Assembly: GCA_021778875.1 (NCBI GenBank)
Contig: JAJYBT010000159.1
Location: forward strand, 1 to 6,427
Reading direction: 5' to 3'
Length of the DNA: 6,427 nt
From: Acidobacteriota bacterium
GTDB lineage: Bacteria > Acidobacteriota > Terriglobia > Terriglobales > Acidobacteriaceae
How positions within the stretch are numbered: position 1 is the first letter of the stretch; the number at the start of each line of letters is the position of its first letter. Position numbers and translations under genes: made by a program. A model generated the notes under the pieces. The model did no database searches, was not told the DNA's origin, and saw only the letters and a list, made by a program, of their open reading frames with translations. Below, in pieces: positions 6,364-6,427 of the stretch.

Positions 6364-6427
6364 TTAGGCGGCCGAAGCCGCAGCAGCACCCGCCGCGCAC
6401 GCTCGCACAGAGAGGCGAACGACGTCG
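6364..6427 (-). CDS. Possible C-terminal end of an unidentified minus-strand gene, 5'-partial
   Basis: Reading leftward from the window edge, one frame is open for 20 codons and ends in TAA at 6366-6364, giving DVVRLSVRACAAGAAAASAA. An Ala-rich tail with high third-position GC is plausible as a protein C-terminus. The stop lies 125 bp upstream of alaC on the same strand. The stretch is too short to identify a family or to rule out a chance open frame, and no terminator follows. Confidence 0.25.
   Translation of the reverse strand, partial: DVVRLSVRACAAGAAAASAA

Overview
This is a GC-rich bacterial chromosomal window, roughly 60-70% G+C by eye and highest at the ends of the genes. It holds three complete protein-coding genes, one large partial gene at the left edge and a possible gene tail at the right edge. 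Codon usage is strongly biased to C/G in third positions. Together with the protein sequences, this fits a soil-type Acidobacteriota (Terriglobia/Acidobacteriaceae), but that placement is inference from style, not a database match. I see no rRNA, tRNA, transposase, phage gene or CRISPR array.

Layout. Positions 2-1417 (+) carry most of a DHA2-family (EmrB-like) drug:H+ antiporter whose N-terminus lies outside the window. After a short gap with a GC-rich hairpin comes a small four-helix membrane protein on the same strand (1546-1977). It converges on a large minus-strand gene (2025-4208) for a polytopic membrane protein of about 727 residues. That protein looks like a GT-C-type glycosyltransferase/mannosyltransferase relative, but I cannot name it. 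Three 14-bp tandem repeats sit exactly on its stop codon.

Upstream of that gene is a non-coding stretch of about 840 bp (4209-5047). From right to left (its direction on the minus strand) it holds the 3' flank of the aminotransferase, a pyrimidine/purine-skewed block of about 440 bp built from degenerate repeats with a period of about 97 bp, and a hairpin with a T-run that looks like an intrinsic terminator. The last ~110 bp are the likely promoter and leader of the membrane gene.

Positions 5048-6238 (-) encode a near-textbook alanine-forming aminotransferase of the AlaC family, very close in sequence to E. coli AlaC as I remember it. A 19-bp perfect inverted repeat lies just upstream of its start, and a possible C-terminal tail of another minus-strand gene lies at the window edge.

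The genes do not form one obvious pathway. The efflux pump probably belongs to an operon extending left of the window (an EmrA/HlyD-type adaptor would be expected). The aminotransferase is a stand-alone housekeeping gene, and the two other membrane proteins have no clear assignment. The least explained parts are the repeat-filled intergenic region, the repeat at the stop codon and the large orphan membrane protein.
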